Shown piece after piece: positions 34,597 to 43,815 of a DNA stretch of 64,000 nucleotides. A program made the position numbers and the translations under genes. The notes beneath the pieces were generated by a model. The model ran no database searches and was not told where the DNA came from. It was given only the letters and a program-made list of their open reading frames with translations. The stretch comes from Tupaia tana (taxonomy: Eukaryota; Chordata; Mammalia; Scandentia; Tupaiidae): NCBI GenBank assembly GCA_026018925.1, contig JAKSZU010000026.1, positions 15,057,127-15,121,126 of the forward strand. The letters are read 5' to 3'. Each line of letters opens with the position of its first letter. The first letter of the stretch is position 1.

Positions 34597-34845
34597 TCAT
34601 TCATTCATTCATTCATTCATTCCCTTCTTCTGAGAGAGAGAGAGGGACACAGAGGTGGAGAGGGGGAGAGAAAAGGGAGGTGGAGCAGGAGGCACCTAAC
34701 GTAGGGTTTTCATGTGTGATCCATCCCAGTCTCAGCCAGCCCGGCTCATGCACCCCACGGGCACAGGGAAGCCTCAGGGTGCAAACCTGGGACCTTCCCA
34801 TGTAGGTCCAGTGTCACAGAGCATTGTGTGCCTTGCCTTTATTTT
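34597..34845 (-). mobile_element. SINE-B copy with (ATTC)n tail
   Basis: Reverse: tail (ATTC)n at 34599-34624, GATCCATCCCAGTCTCAGCC, TGGGACCTTCCCATGTAGG. The 5' end is diverged. Confidence 0.7.
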
Positions 34846-34864
34846 GTTATTCTTTAGAATTATT

Positions 34865-35013
34865 TTATTTACTTTTATTTGTTATTATTTTTAATTTGGC
34901 CAGAGAGAGAGAGAAAGGGAAAGTGAGAAAGCAAGCCACCAGACCTGGGACTTGAACCGCAGTTGCCTGTGTGGATGTCCAATGCCTCAACCACCACGCC
35001 ATCTGTCGGCCCC
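34865..35013 (-). mobile_element. SINE-C copy
   Basis: Reverse: TTTAATTTGGCCAGAGAGAG, then directly AAGCCACCAGACCTGGGACT, TGAACCGCAGTTGCC, ACCACGCCATCTGTCGGCCC. It matches the layout of 8865-9037, lacking the SINE-A middle. Confidence 0.8.
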
Positions 35014-35741
35014 TGTCTGGCCTTGTCTTTGAGATGTGTGGAACAATATCTACCTCTTATGTGACTGATGTTCTGAGAATATGAATTACGTAAGAGTGCT
35101 TGGCTAGAAGTTGGTGCTTGTTCAGTGTTTCTTTGATTGAATAGTAGGGGCCAGATTTTTAAAATATTCCACTGTAGGAAAGGCTGGTAGGACAAGAGAG
35201 AGTAGGAAAAGTGAGGGATTTGAGCTACTTGGAGCAAATTTTTCATAAATTGGCTAGAATCAGCCAGTGAACCATTTGAAATTGACAAGAGTCTTCCCAG
35301 TGGAAGTCGTGCCTGTCCCTCCTCCCGGAAGGTTGGCATCCCAGTTCCCAGCTCCATGCTGGGCTCTAGGCTCTGTCTGCTTCACAGGTCTGCTCAGGGC
35401 CGTGACAAATCTATTAAGAGCACAGCAGAGCTGCTCGTAAAAGGGACCATTTGTCCCGCACAGTTCCTGGGCAGATCCACGGAGATCCAGTTTGCTTCTG
35501 GTCACATCTCTGCCTCCCACCCCCACACCGGGGACAATGAAGGGAAGAGAAAAAGGAATGCAGAGAGGAATATATTTGTATTTCACAAACTTCGAGGGAT
35601 ACAATGAATAAAAAAATAGAAATCCTTTTTCAGAAAAATTGTGATAGAGACTAGAATGCTCCTAAGTCAATAGCGTTTAGCAGATGTTTTCTTTCTGCCC
35701 ATCTTTCTTTCCTTCCTTTTTTTTCCTCTCTCCAATATATT

Positions 35742-36010
35742 TTTTTATTTTTATTCTTTTATTGCTAGAGGGCACATGTGCTTGCCAGAGAGAGAAAAAG
35801 AGAAAGAGGAAGAAAGAGAAGGCACCCTTCAACGTGGCTTGGTCACACTATAATTCTTTCTCCACTTTTCTATCAGGATATTGAACACACACGCACATGT
35901 ATCTGGCATGTTTTTTTGAGCCACCAGAGCTGGGATTCAAACCACAGTCAGCTATGTGGGATCTGGTCCCTAGGCATAGCTCTTCATCATTGGAGACATC
36001 GAGCCCTAAC
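35742..36010 (-). mobile_element. SINE-A copy, old
   Basis: Reverse: GGGCACATGTGCTTGCCAGA, TTTCTATCAGGATATTGAAC, GGGATTCAAACCACAGTCAG. Confidence 0.8.
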
Positions 36011-36029
36011 CAATATTTATCAAACACAT

Positions 36030-36172
36030 ATTAAGGGGACTTCCAAAAGGTTCTGAAAAAAATGGAATTGAAGTACAAGTTTACTTTGGTGCAGAAATAT
36101 TTTGAAATCCGTGTGTAATTTTTTTCCCAATATGCATTTTCTATTGACTTTCAAAAGACCCCCTTGTATGAC
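36030..36172. mobile_element. Mariner-like MITE
   Basis: About 140 bp with inverted ends GGGGACTTCCAAAAGGTTCT and GACTTTCAAAAGACCCCC; AT-rich core with no frame. Confidence 0.75.
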
Positions 36173-36927
36173 GCATAAGGCACCTCTCAGTGATGGGGCA
36201 AGAGGAGAGGAAGTTATGGCATGAGGATAAATTCACATATTTAATTTTCAGACAGAGACTCGGTCTCATTTAGCCAGAAGCTTCTCTGGGGGAATGAGAT
36301 ATTCCATGAAGCAACTTCCCTCCCTAACTGAAGCTCATCCTATTAAGCCTTGCAAGTTAAAAAAAAAGAAATTTACTATTTTCAGTGAAAGTTTAAGATC
36401 CTTTCCAAGTTTCCGTCTCCATGAGAGTCGTGTGGCAGTTCCTGCTTGTACACCCAGGTGTGTTTTTCTCCTGTCTGCTGAAACCCTGAGCCATTTGGTG
36501 CCTACCTGGGCCCAACCCAGGCATTTTTTCATTTAATGTCCACTTGGTCTCACTGCTGGGAAGGGCAGAACTGGGATTCTGCTCAGACTGGCTTGATTCC
36601 AGAGCCCAAGCTTTCAACCTTTTCCAGAATTACATAGAATCTTTCCCTGGTGCCTAGGAGCTGGCTCTGCAGAACCACTGCCCTAAAGCCCAGACCCGAT
36701 GCGGCTGTCTGCCTGCTCCCACATTGTCCAGGGCAGTCAGCTTAATCCTCCCTACACCTCCCCTTTATCCTTGTGGAACAGAGCACCCAGACAGCCATGA
36801 AGTCCTTGAGGACTTTGTGCTGAGACACAGGAGGAACCAAGGAGCAGAGGGTGTGGTTTGGTGTGAGAGCCACAGGACAGGCCACGCTGGTGTTCAGGAT
36901 CTCTTTTAACAATCATGATATCTTAGG

Positions 36928-37158
36928 AGGCCAGATGGTGATGTAGTGGCAAAACACGATGCTCTGCAGGCAAGGACCAGTTCCTGTCTGGAGGCCTCCC
37001 TGGGTACACCAGGCACACACGTGCCCAGAGTCTGGGGCTGTCTGAAGGCGGGGGCCGACTGCTGCATCAGGACCCTGTCAGGGATGTTGTCTCTCCTTTC
37101 TGTGTCTCTGTTTCTGTCTCTCTCACGGAAGAAAGAAAGAAATTTTGAAAAGGGGAAA
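36928..37158 (+). mobile_element. SINE-B copy, well preserved
   Basis: GGCCAGATGGTGATGTAGTG, GCTCTGCAGGCAAGGACCAG, GTGCCCAGAGTCTGGGGCTG, AGGACCCTGTCAGGGATG, CT-rich tract, GAAGAAAGAAAGAAAT tail. I used it as the family reference. Confidence 0.88.
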
Positions 37159-37389
37159 CTAAGACACGGATGCATCAAAGAGTTATGGACAACTAGGTTC
37201 CAGTCCCATGAAGACCATACCTCTGAGTCGTCCCACCCAACAGAGAGGAGGCTGGAGTATTCCTCAGCTAACTCTCACCCATGGTCATGGAGGGTTCCAG
37301 AAGCCCTTATTTCCACCTTGAGGAAGTTTAAGAGCCTTGTAGTGGGAAGCCTTTACACACAAGCAATACTTGTGGCGATTACTATAATA

Positions 37390-37610
37390 AACAGGATGAT
37401 AGCTGCCATTTCTTGAGTATCTACTGTGTGCCAAGTATCTATCCTAGGCACCTAACTTGCATCATGTTACCGGTCCTCACCACAACCCTGGATGATCCCC
37501 AACTTCACAGATGAGGAAACTGAGGCTCAGAGCCATTCAGCAACTTGCCCAGGGTTTGGAGGTATTTGGATTTGAACCCAGGTTCATTCTGTATACTCTG
37601 CTGCCCCTGC
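37390..37610 (-). mobile_element. MIR
   Basis: Antisense: GTATCTACTGTGTGCCAAGT, GATGAGGAAACTGAGGCTCA, GATTTGAACCCAGGTTCATT. Confidence 0.95.
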
Positions 37611-37707
37611 TTCCATTTTGGAGGGAGGAATTGTATTCTGGAAGATTTAGGTTCCCAGACATCTCTCATCTGGGAAGCAAAATGTATTTTTCCTTATTTC
37701 TTTTCTT

Positions 37708-37968
37708 TTCTTTTTTATAATTGCCAGAGGGTGGGTATAATTTCCAGGGCAATATAGGGAGACAGAGAGAAGGAGAAAGTACCCCCTACCCCTGAGGGGG
37801 ATAGATACACCACAGTCCCTTCTCCATCTCTCTATCCTGTCAGGATTTGGGGTACACATGCACATGTGCCTGGAGTATTTTTCAAGCTTCCAGGGCCAGG
37901 ATTCAAACCCCAGTAAGCCATGTGGGATCTGGCCCCCTTAACCAGTAGGCTATATGGGGCTGGCCCAA
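37708..37968 (-). mobile_element. SINE-A copy, old
   Basis: Reverse: ATTGCCAGAGGGTGGGTATA, CCCTTCTCCATCTCTCTATC, GGATTCAAACCCCAGTAAGC, ATATGGGGCTGGCCC. Confidence 0.82.
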
Positions 37969-38894
37969 ATATATTTTTCTCATATTGTGGTTCTCAAGCT
38001 TTTGTATATGCTTGCTAGAAATTCACATTCCCAGCAGACACCAAGTTACAACTTTGGAGGGTGAAGTTTGGGAATCAGATACTGAACCAAGTGGTCTGCT
38101 GATAAATTGCATGCTGGAAGCTCTTTCTTTCATGGGCAGTGAAAAGGAAAAGTCTCATTTGGGGGACTCATGTGAATTTCCAGCTGGAAAAATGATCCTC
38201 CATAAGTGAGACGTAGTGTGTGCCCAGTGCAAACCCTCTTTGCGGCCCCTCTCTCCCTCCCTCCAGGGTCTCTGTCATCAGTGCTCAGCGCATCCTGCTA
38301 CTCTATTAGCAGAACCTGGATGTGCGGGCTCCAGTTCTTGACATCTGAACTTCTGTGCAAGGCTTAAGTGCCTGGGCATTGGAGATATTTCTCTTGTGGT
38401 TTTCAGCAGGAGCAGGGCTGAGCTCCTTCCCCTAGCTCTGCCCTCTGAAGCCGCTGGCTAGAAGGAAGAGTGTCCCACCTCCCACTCTTGGGCCAGAGGT
38501 GAAGGAGGGCTTTTCCATTTCTGCAAGAGACAACCAACAAGGGACACCAAAGAGGAAAATGCCAGGGAGGAGGGCAGGAAACTGGTCAGGCAGGAGGCCT
38601 CTCCTGTCCTATCCTGCTTTGGCAGTGGCCCAAAAGATAAGCTCAATTGCTTGTCCCTGCTTCTGAGAGCTGCCCAGGATAGTGATTGGGCTTCTTTGCA
38701 TCTGCAAGTCACCCTTCCAGCTGGGCTGATCCAGCTTGCCCAGGGTTTGCAGGTAGAAGACTCCTAGGTGGGGACAGCAAAAAGGAAAATTCTTTCTGGA
38801 AGCGTCCAGGGTACCATCCAGCTATTCTGAGTGCAGAAACTTCTTGGTTTGACCCTCATTTGGCATAGCAGATTCCCCTACTCAGAGTTTCCCA

Positions 38895-39070
38895 AATATC
38901 AGTCTAACTGTGTCGCAGTCCTCGAAAATCTCTAGTGGCCTCTCGGTGCCTGTAGCACCAGAAGCAAGTCTTCTCAACAACCTTCGGGCCCCAGGCTGCT
39001 GCCCCATCCTTGTGTCCTTGGCACTCTTGTTCTCACCCGTTCAGCCTCATCACTCCATCCACTGGAGCAT
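38895..39070 (+). mobile_element. L2 fragment
   Basis: AAATCTCTAGTGGCCTCTCG, CAGAAGCAAGTCTTCTCAAC and CTCATCACTCCATCCACTGG resemble L2. Confidence 0.5.
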
Positions 39071-39432
39071 CAGGATCTCGATGTAACATGGGTTATCCTG
39101 TGAGGACCAGGACCTTCTCCATGGACCTGAGAGTCTAGGAGCCTTAGGGGAGCAGGGGGAGGGAAAGATAAAGCCAGAGCCTGACGTTCTCACAAGGTGA
39201 TTCAGCATTTCTCATGGCGCCCGTGTCCCTGCTATTCCTCTCTGCACTCTCAGTAGCTCCAGGCTAACTTTTACACATAGAGAGGGATTCAGGGCCCTAT
39301 CATGGACATGAAAGACTGACACCAGAAAAATCGGGAAATGTGCACAGACATTCTGAATAGTCAGCTAGGCTGCTGGTTCTCACACCTGAGCATGCTGTGG
39401 ACTTGCAGGGAGGGCTCGTTAAAACACAGACT

Positions 39433-39655
39433 GGGAGCTGGCTCCATGGGCTGGTGGTTAAGGCAGCTGGATGCCACATGGCTGATCATGTGGTTTAAAT
39501 CCCACTCCTGGCATCTTGAGAAACATGCCTGGTGCATGTGCATGTGTGTCCGAAATCCCAACAGGACGGAGAAAGGAGGAGAAGGGATTGCAGCATGACC
39601 GTGCCCCTTGCAGAGTGCTTTCTCTTTCTCCTTTCTTTCTGGCAAATTAAAAGAA
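39433..39655 (+). mobile_element. SINE-A copy in MER5A
   Basis: GGGAGCTGGCTCCATGGGCT, TGGTTAAGGCAGCTGGATGC, CAGGACGGAGAAAGGAGGAG, TTTCTGGCAAATTAAAAG. Confidence 0.85.
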
Positions 39656-39685
39656 ATGGAAAGAAAGAAACCAAAAAAACCAGCT

Positions 39686-39930
39686 TGTGGGTGCCCTCAT
39701 AGCACAGCACCTAAGCACGGTGCAGAAGAAGCCAGATCCTACATGGCTGAGCAGGCTCAGAGCCTGGCGTACTTGGAGCATGCACATACCCAGAATCCTG
39801 CCAGGATGGAGAATTGGAGGAAAAAGGATTGTGATGTGATCGGGCCCCATTGAGGATTGTGTTTGCTCTTCTGCCTCTGCCTCTCTCTCTCTCATGCATC
39901 CTTTCATACCCTCTGGCAGAAAAACAATAG
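39686..39930 (+). mobile_element. SINE-A copy, old, in MER5A
   Basis: GCCAGATCCTACATGGCTGA, CCAGAATCCTGCCAGGATGG, AGGAAAAAGGATTGTGATGT, ATACCCTCTGGCAGAAAAAC. Confidence 0.78.
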
Positions 39931-39947
39931 CAAAACCCAGAATGCAG

Positions 39948-40178
39948 GGCCCAGACAGTGACACAGCAGTAACACGATGCTCTCTGATACTAGACCTGCA
40001 TGGGAAGTTCCAGGGTTCACATCCTGAGGTCTCCCTGTGCACAGTGAGCAAGTGTGTGTACCTGTGACTGGACCAGCTGAGAACAGGGATGGATCACAGC
40101 ATGAAGACTCTGTTAGGAATACCTATCTCTTCTCTCTTCTGTCTCTCTGTCAGAAGAAATAAATAAATAAACTTAAAC
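39948..40178 (+). mobile_element. SINE-B copy in MER5A
   Basis: AGGGCCCAGACAGTGACACA, AACACGATGCTCTCTGATAC, GAAGTTCCAGGGTTCACATC, TCTCTGTCAGAAGAAATAAA. Confidence 0.85.
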
Positions 40179-40456
40179 ACACACATGGATTGTTGCTAGC
40201 TGCATCCTCATCTCAGAATGACTGATTTGGCAGCTCTGGTGGGGTGGGATGGGGAGGGGAGGAAGGCACCAAAAAAGTTCCCAGATGGTGCCGGTGCTGC
40301 TGGGCTGAGACCCCACTTTGAGAGCCACTGAGCTAGACTAATTGGAAGAGTCAAGCTCAAGTCTATATCTGGGTATTCCAACCATTCTGTTAAAGAGAAC
40401 TAACAAATCCCTAGAGTGAGAGAGAGTAGAAGGCAAATGTAAAGGCCCCACTTCTG

Positions 40457-40700
40457 GGGCCAGCAGGTGGTGTTTGGTTAGGGCGCTGGACTCCCACATG
40501 GTTGACTGCTGTTTGAGTCCTGGACCCAGTGGCTTGAACTCATGCTGGGTGCATGCGCGTGTGTGCCCAAAATCCTGAGAGGAGAAGGGATTGTGGCATA
40601 ACCATCTCCCTGGGAGGGGGCATGTGGTTTCTCACTTTTTCCGTTTCTCTGGCAAGTACATGTGCCCTACAGAAAAAACCTCTCTCAAAAAATAAATAAA
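40457..40700 (+). mobile_element. SINE-A copy
   Basis: GGGGCCAGCAGGTGGTGTTT, GGCGCTGGACTCCCACATGG, GTTTGAGTCCTGGACCCAGT. Related flanks GCCCCACTTCT and GCCCTACTTCT (one mismatch) suggest an 11-bp target duplication. Confidence 0.92.
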
Positions 40701-40734
40701 GAGCCCTACTTCTCTGCAGAGTGTATATGCCTTT

Positions 40735-40960
40735 CTATTTTTTTTTTTCCTTTATGGTAGGAAATGAGAACTATAGATGCTTTTGATAGTCTCACCTTAT
40801 GGGGATCCTTCTTCCCAGCCTCTCAGTTAGCTGGGATTATGGGTGTGCACAACTGTCCCCAGTATGTTTAGATTGACCCGGGAAATGAACCTAGAACTTG
40901 CATGTGCCTCCCGTCTCCCCAGCAAATGGTGCTGTCTATGTGCCACTGTGTCTGAGCCCG
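40735..40960 (-). mobile_element. tRNA/7SL-like chimeric SINE
   Basis: Read on the minus strand, it has a tRNA-like start (GGGCTCAGACACAGTGGCAC, then AGGTTCATTTCCCGGG) followed by text like the 7SL Alu domain (GTGCACACCCATAATCCCAG, CTAACTGAGAGGCTGGG, GAAGGATCCC). A T-run on this strand marks its tail. Single decayed copy; family not identified. Confidence 0.6.
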
Positions 40961-41065
40961 CCTTTCTGTTCATACTAAACCTCTAAGGAGCCTGAGGACA
41001 GCCGTCTGGCAAAGACTTTGACTATTGGCAGGCGGGCTGGTGGGCACAGAAATGGCAAGGGAGGG

Positions 41066-41262
41066 ACCAGACAGTGGTGCAGTGGTAAATGTGACACTCT
41101 GCAAGGCTGACTTTCATGAGAAGGTTCCAGTTTTCCTTTGGAGATCTTTCTGAGTACACTGGGCATGCTTGTGCCCATGATCTAGGGCTGACTGAAGCTA
41201 GGGGTGGTGTCAGGGGTGCTGTCTCACAAACTTAATAAATGAACTCTTTGGAAAATGGAAAG
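41066..41262 (+). mobile_element. SINE-B copy
   Basis: GGGACCAGACAGTGGTGCAG, TGACACTCTGCAAGGCTGAC, TGTGCCCATGATCTAGGGCT, AAACTTAATAAATGAAC. Confidence 0.82.
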
Positions 41263-41367
41263 GGAATTCCAGGGGACATAGATGGAGCATCTATAACATC
41301 TTCCATGTGTGTATCTATCCTATGGACATAAAACTCTAAAAGCAAAAGGCAAAGCTGCAGTAATTTA

Positions 41368-41642
41368 GGATTTTTTTTTTTTTTTTTTGAGAGTGATTTT
41401 TGCTACAGAGCGCTTATGCTCGTAGAAGACACAGAAAGAAACAGAGAGACAGAAAGCAAGAAATCACCCCCTTCGGGGAATGGGCATGCTGCAATCCCTT
41501 CTCTTCCAATCTCCTCTTGGAAATTTGGGCACGCACGCACACACACCTGGAGTGAGTTTTAAGCCTCTGGGTCCAGGACTTGAACCATGGTCAACTATGT
41601 GGCAGTCCAGTGACTTAACCATTATGCTATCTGCTGGCCCCT
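41368..41642 (-). mobile_element. SINE-A copy
   Basis: Reverse: GAGAGTGATTTTTGCTACAG, AAGCAAGAAATCACCCCCTT, GGACTTGAACCATGGTCAAC, CATTATGCTATCTGCTGGCC. Its head is intermediate between old and young types. Confidence 0.9.
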
Positions 41643-41899
41643 ATCTGGGGTTTTTATTACTCCTATGAAGTCAGGTAACTGTTTGTGGGAGAGCAAGGTG
41701 ATTTTAGGCTTTTCTAACAGGAAGATATTTAAATTCTAAACTCTTCAACTTAATACCTCTGAAACTGAATACCTGTTGCTAATCTCATTCAATGGGACGC
41801 CTTGAGTGGATGCCTCCTGCAACTTGAGCCTGTAAGGAAAATGAGAGGCTACAAACTGACCCAGGTTTTTGGTCAAGACAAGTCAGCTAATCTGTAAAA

Positions 41900-42030
41900 G
41901 TATCACCAAGTCAATTTCCCATCTGTAAAATGGAAATGACAATAATATCCATTTTGTAGGGTTGTTATAAAGGTTGGATGATAGTCATGTAAAATGTTTG
42001 GTATGGTGGCTGGCAAGTAAATCATAGATG
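41900..42030 (+). mobile_element. MIR 3' part
   Basis: TTTCCCATCTGTAAAATGGA, GTAGGGTTGTTATAAAGGTT, GTAAAATGTTTGGTATGG. Confidence 0.8.
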
Positions 42031-42302
42031 ATGATCAGGAATGTGATGTCGATGATGATGAAAACAGACCTGCAGAGGAGAATATTTTTCAAAGAATGAA
42101 GTCCACGTGGGCTCCATCCATGAAAACAGTTACCACCCACTCTTGGCCTACCCACAACTGACCTCAGGAAGTGAGATGGCAGCAGCATCTCTTCAGAGTT
42201 AATTTCCTGGGTTGCCAAAGGGTATACCTTTGTAGTAGCTACCCCTCTCGCCTCACATCTTGGTATCCACAGCTCCCAGAGCTTTCCAGACTACTGGGAC
42301 AT

Positions 42303-42528
42303 CCCATCCGTTCATCTACCTACCATCTACTATCTACCTATCTGCCTACCCATTCATCTATCCACCCTATCACCTATCCATTTATTTACTTATTCATCCT
42401 CCCACCTCTCCATCCACCCATCTACCCACCCATCCACCCATCATCCACACATCCATCCACCTACCTACCCATTCATCCATCCATCCATCCATCCATCCAT
42501 CCAACTACCCACTCACCCATCCATCCAA
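42303..42528. repeat. (CCAT)n microsatellite next to KSR2 acceptor
   Basis: Imperfect CCAT/CTAC units, densest at 42474-42503. It ends 19-20 nt before the exon at 42548, directly against the polypyrimidine tract. Confidence 0.95.
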
Positions 42529-42547
42529 CCTTTTCTCTTTCTCTCAG

Positions 42548-42615
42548 GTTAAAGTGCCACAACAAATGCACCAAAGAAGCCCCACCCTGCCATCTCCTGA
42601 TCATCCACCGAGGAG
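42548..42615 (+). CDS. KSR2: KSR2 exon: C-terminal half of C1 zinc finger
   Basis: This 68-nt exon enters in phase 2 and leaves in phase 1. The acceptor is CCTTTTCTCTTTCTCTCAG and the donor GGAG|GTAAGT. It encodes LKCHNKCTKEAPPC and then HLLIIHRG. It supplies the last three zinc ligands (one His, two Cys), giving the overall spacing H-X11-C-X2-C-X9-C-X2-C-X4-H-X2-C-X6-C across three exons. About 20 nt upstream of the exon ends a CCAT-type microsatellite of roughly 225 bp, so the branch-point region must lie inside or at the edge of that repeat. Confidence 0.97.
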
Positions 42616-43144
42616 GTAAGTATTTAACACTTGTTGCCCTAGGAGGTAGGGGTGGTGCAATGACTTCCATGGGCCATTGAGGTAGCATAGGCCTACCTAG
42701 GCTGATTCTGCATGCCCCCCTGACACCCTGATAATTGCCATCTCATTTCTTTCTTGTTGACACTCTTCTTTCAGAGATCTGTTTTCTTATCCATATCCCA
42801 TGTCTAGTCTCTGTTTTCCCAATTCCTTTTCCTTCCATTTTGTGTTCCTAAGACCTAATCAATGGACCTTGCAGAAGTGAGCATGAAGAAGGGTCTGTAA
42901 CTGGGGCCTGTTGACTTGGACCACGTGTGTTCCATCTCCTGGTCCCTGTGTTTGAGCCAACCTGTCCAAGAAAGGAGGCAGCAGCTTCCTCTGGGAGAGT
43001 CACTACCAGCACTTACCATGCACAAGAAAGGCTGATTTATCTGAAAGATAAATCCCTGTCTACCAAGGACTTGGCCTTTCATGATAGTTCCCTTGATTCT
43101 TGCCCAAGAGGTAGTTACCTTTGTACCCTCTTGTCCATTTTGCA

Positions 43145-43295
43145 GTTCATCCTTGGAGGACTCTCTAGACCTGTCCCATATGGTAGCTACTAGCCATATC
43201 TGGCTATTTAAGTTTAGATTAATCCATATCAGATATTATATCTGTAGAACATTTTTAGCATTGCCGAAAGTTCTACTGGGCACCTTGATACAGTC
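43145..43295. mobile_element. hAT fragment, family H2
   Basis: TGTCCCATATGGTAGCTACT, CATATCTGGCTATTTAAGTT and AAAGTTCTACTGGGC match the element at 55655-55870. Confidence 0.75.
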
Positions 43296-43745
43296 TTGCT
43301 ACTCAAAGTGTGGTCCACAGACCAGAAACATCAGGATCACTTAGAAATTTGTTAAAAAGGGACCAGCAGTTAGCATAATGGCTATGTCGCTGGACTCCCA
43401 CGTAGTCGACCGCGGTTTGAGTCCCGGACCCGGTGGCTTAAACTCATGCCGGGCGTGTGTGCGTGCGTGCCCAAGATCCCGAGAGGAAAATGGAGGAGAA
43501 GAGATTGCAGCGTGGCCATCCCCTCTGGGGGGTGATTTCTCGCTTTCTATCTCTCTATCTCTCTCTGTCTGTCTGGCGAGCGCACGCGCCCTATAGCAAA
43601 AACCTCTCCAAAAAAAAAGAAAAAAAAAAGAAATTTGTTAGAAATGTCCCATTTTTTGGCTCCACCCTGGACCTACTGAATCAGAATCTACATTTTTAAA
43701 CAGGATCTGTATGGAATTCCTATACACTTTAAAGCTGAGAAGTGC
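43296..43745 (+). mobile_element. MER5 element split by young SINE-A
   Basis: Left (43296-43358): CTCAAAGTGTGGTCCACAG, CATCAGGATCACTTAG. Right (43627-43745): GGACCTACTGAATCAGAATC and TTTAAAGCTGAGAAGTGCT. Confidence 0.9.
43359..43628 (+). mobile_element. SINE-A copy, young, 12-bp TSD
   Basis: Head GGACCAGCAGTTAGCATAAT, GGCTATGTCGCTGGACTCCC, ACGTAGTCGACCGCGGTTTG, tail CCTATAGCAAAAACCTCTCC. Flanked by perfect AGAAATTTGTTA at 43343-43354 and 43629-43640. Confidence 0.96.
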
Positions 43746-43764
43746 TCTCTAGAGCAGGAGTCTT

Positions 43765-43815
43765 CTATTGAGTTGTTGGAAAAATCATGACATATTTTTC
43801 TGTTTTTCTATTAAA
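43765..43815. mobile_element. Half mariner-like MITE
   Basis: GAGTTGTTGGAAAAATCATG with TTTTTCTGTTTTTC resembles one end of the element at 26720-26800. Confidence 0.55.

Larger units (their letters stand above)
39367..40330 (+). mobile_element. MER5A split by three SINEs
   Basis: The left part (39367-39432) has CTGCTGGTTCTCACACCTG and CTCGTTAAAACACAGACTGG. The right part (40181-40330) has ATCCTCATCTCAGAATGACT, TGCCGGTGCTGCTGGGCTGA and CTTTGAGAGCCACTGAG. Two SINE-A copies and one SINE-B, all on the + strand, fill the 750-bp gap. Confidence 0.8.
22007..42547 (+). other. KSR2: Large intron splitting the C1 domain
   Basis: This 20.5-kb intron interrupts the zinc finger between ligands five and six. 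It is the main SINE-bearing interval. Stretches without a recognised element are 23400-23975, 25520-26120, 27420-28230, 28560-29970, 30945-31375, 32960-33735, 35015-35740, 36175-36925, 38110-38890, 39070-39365, 41645-41880 and 42030-42300. Of these, 27430-27660 looks like unique AT-rich noncoding DNA that may be conserved. Confidence 0.85.

Noticed and set aside
42171..42680. Open frame rich in His, Pro, Ile and Ser
   Set aside because: It is the translated CCAT microsatellite; only the last part overlaps the real exon, which is read in the frame fixed by the flanking exons.
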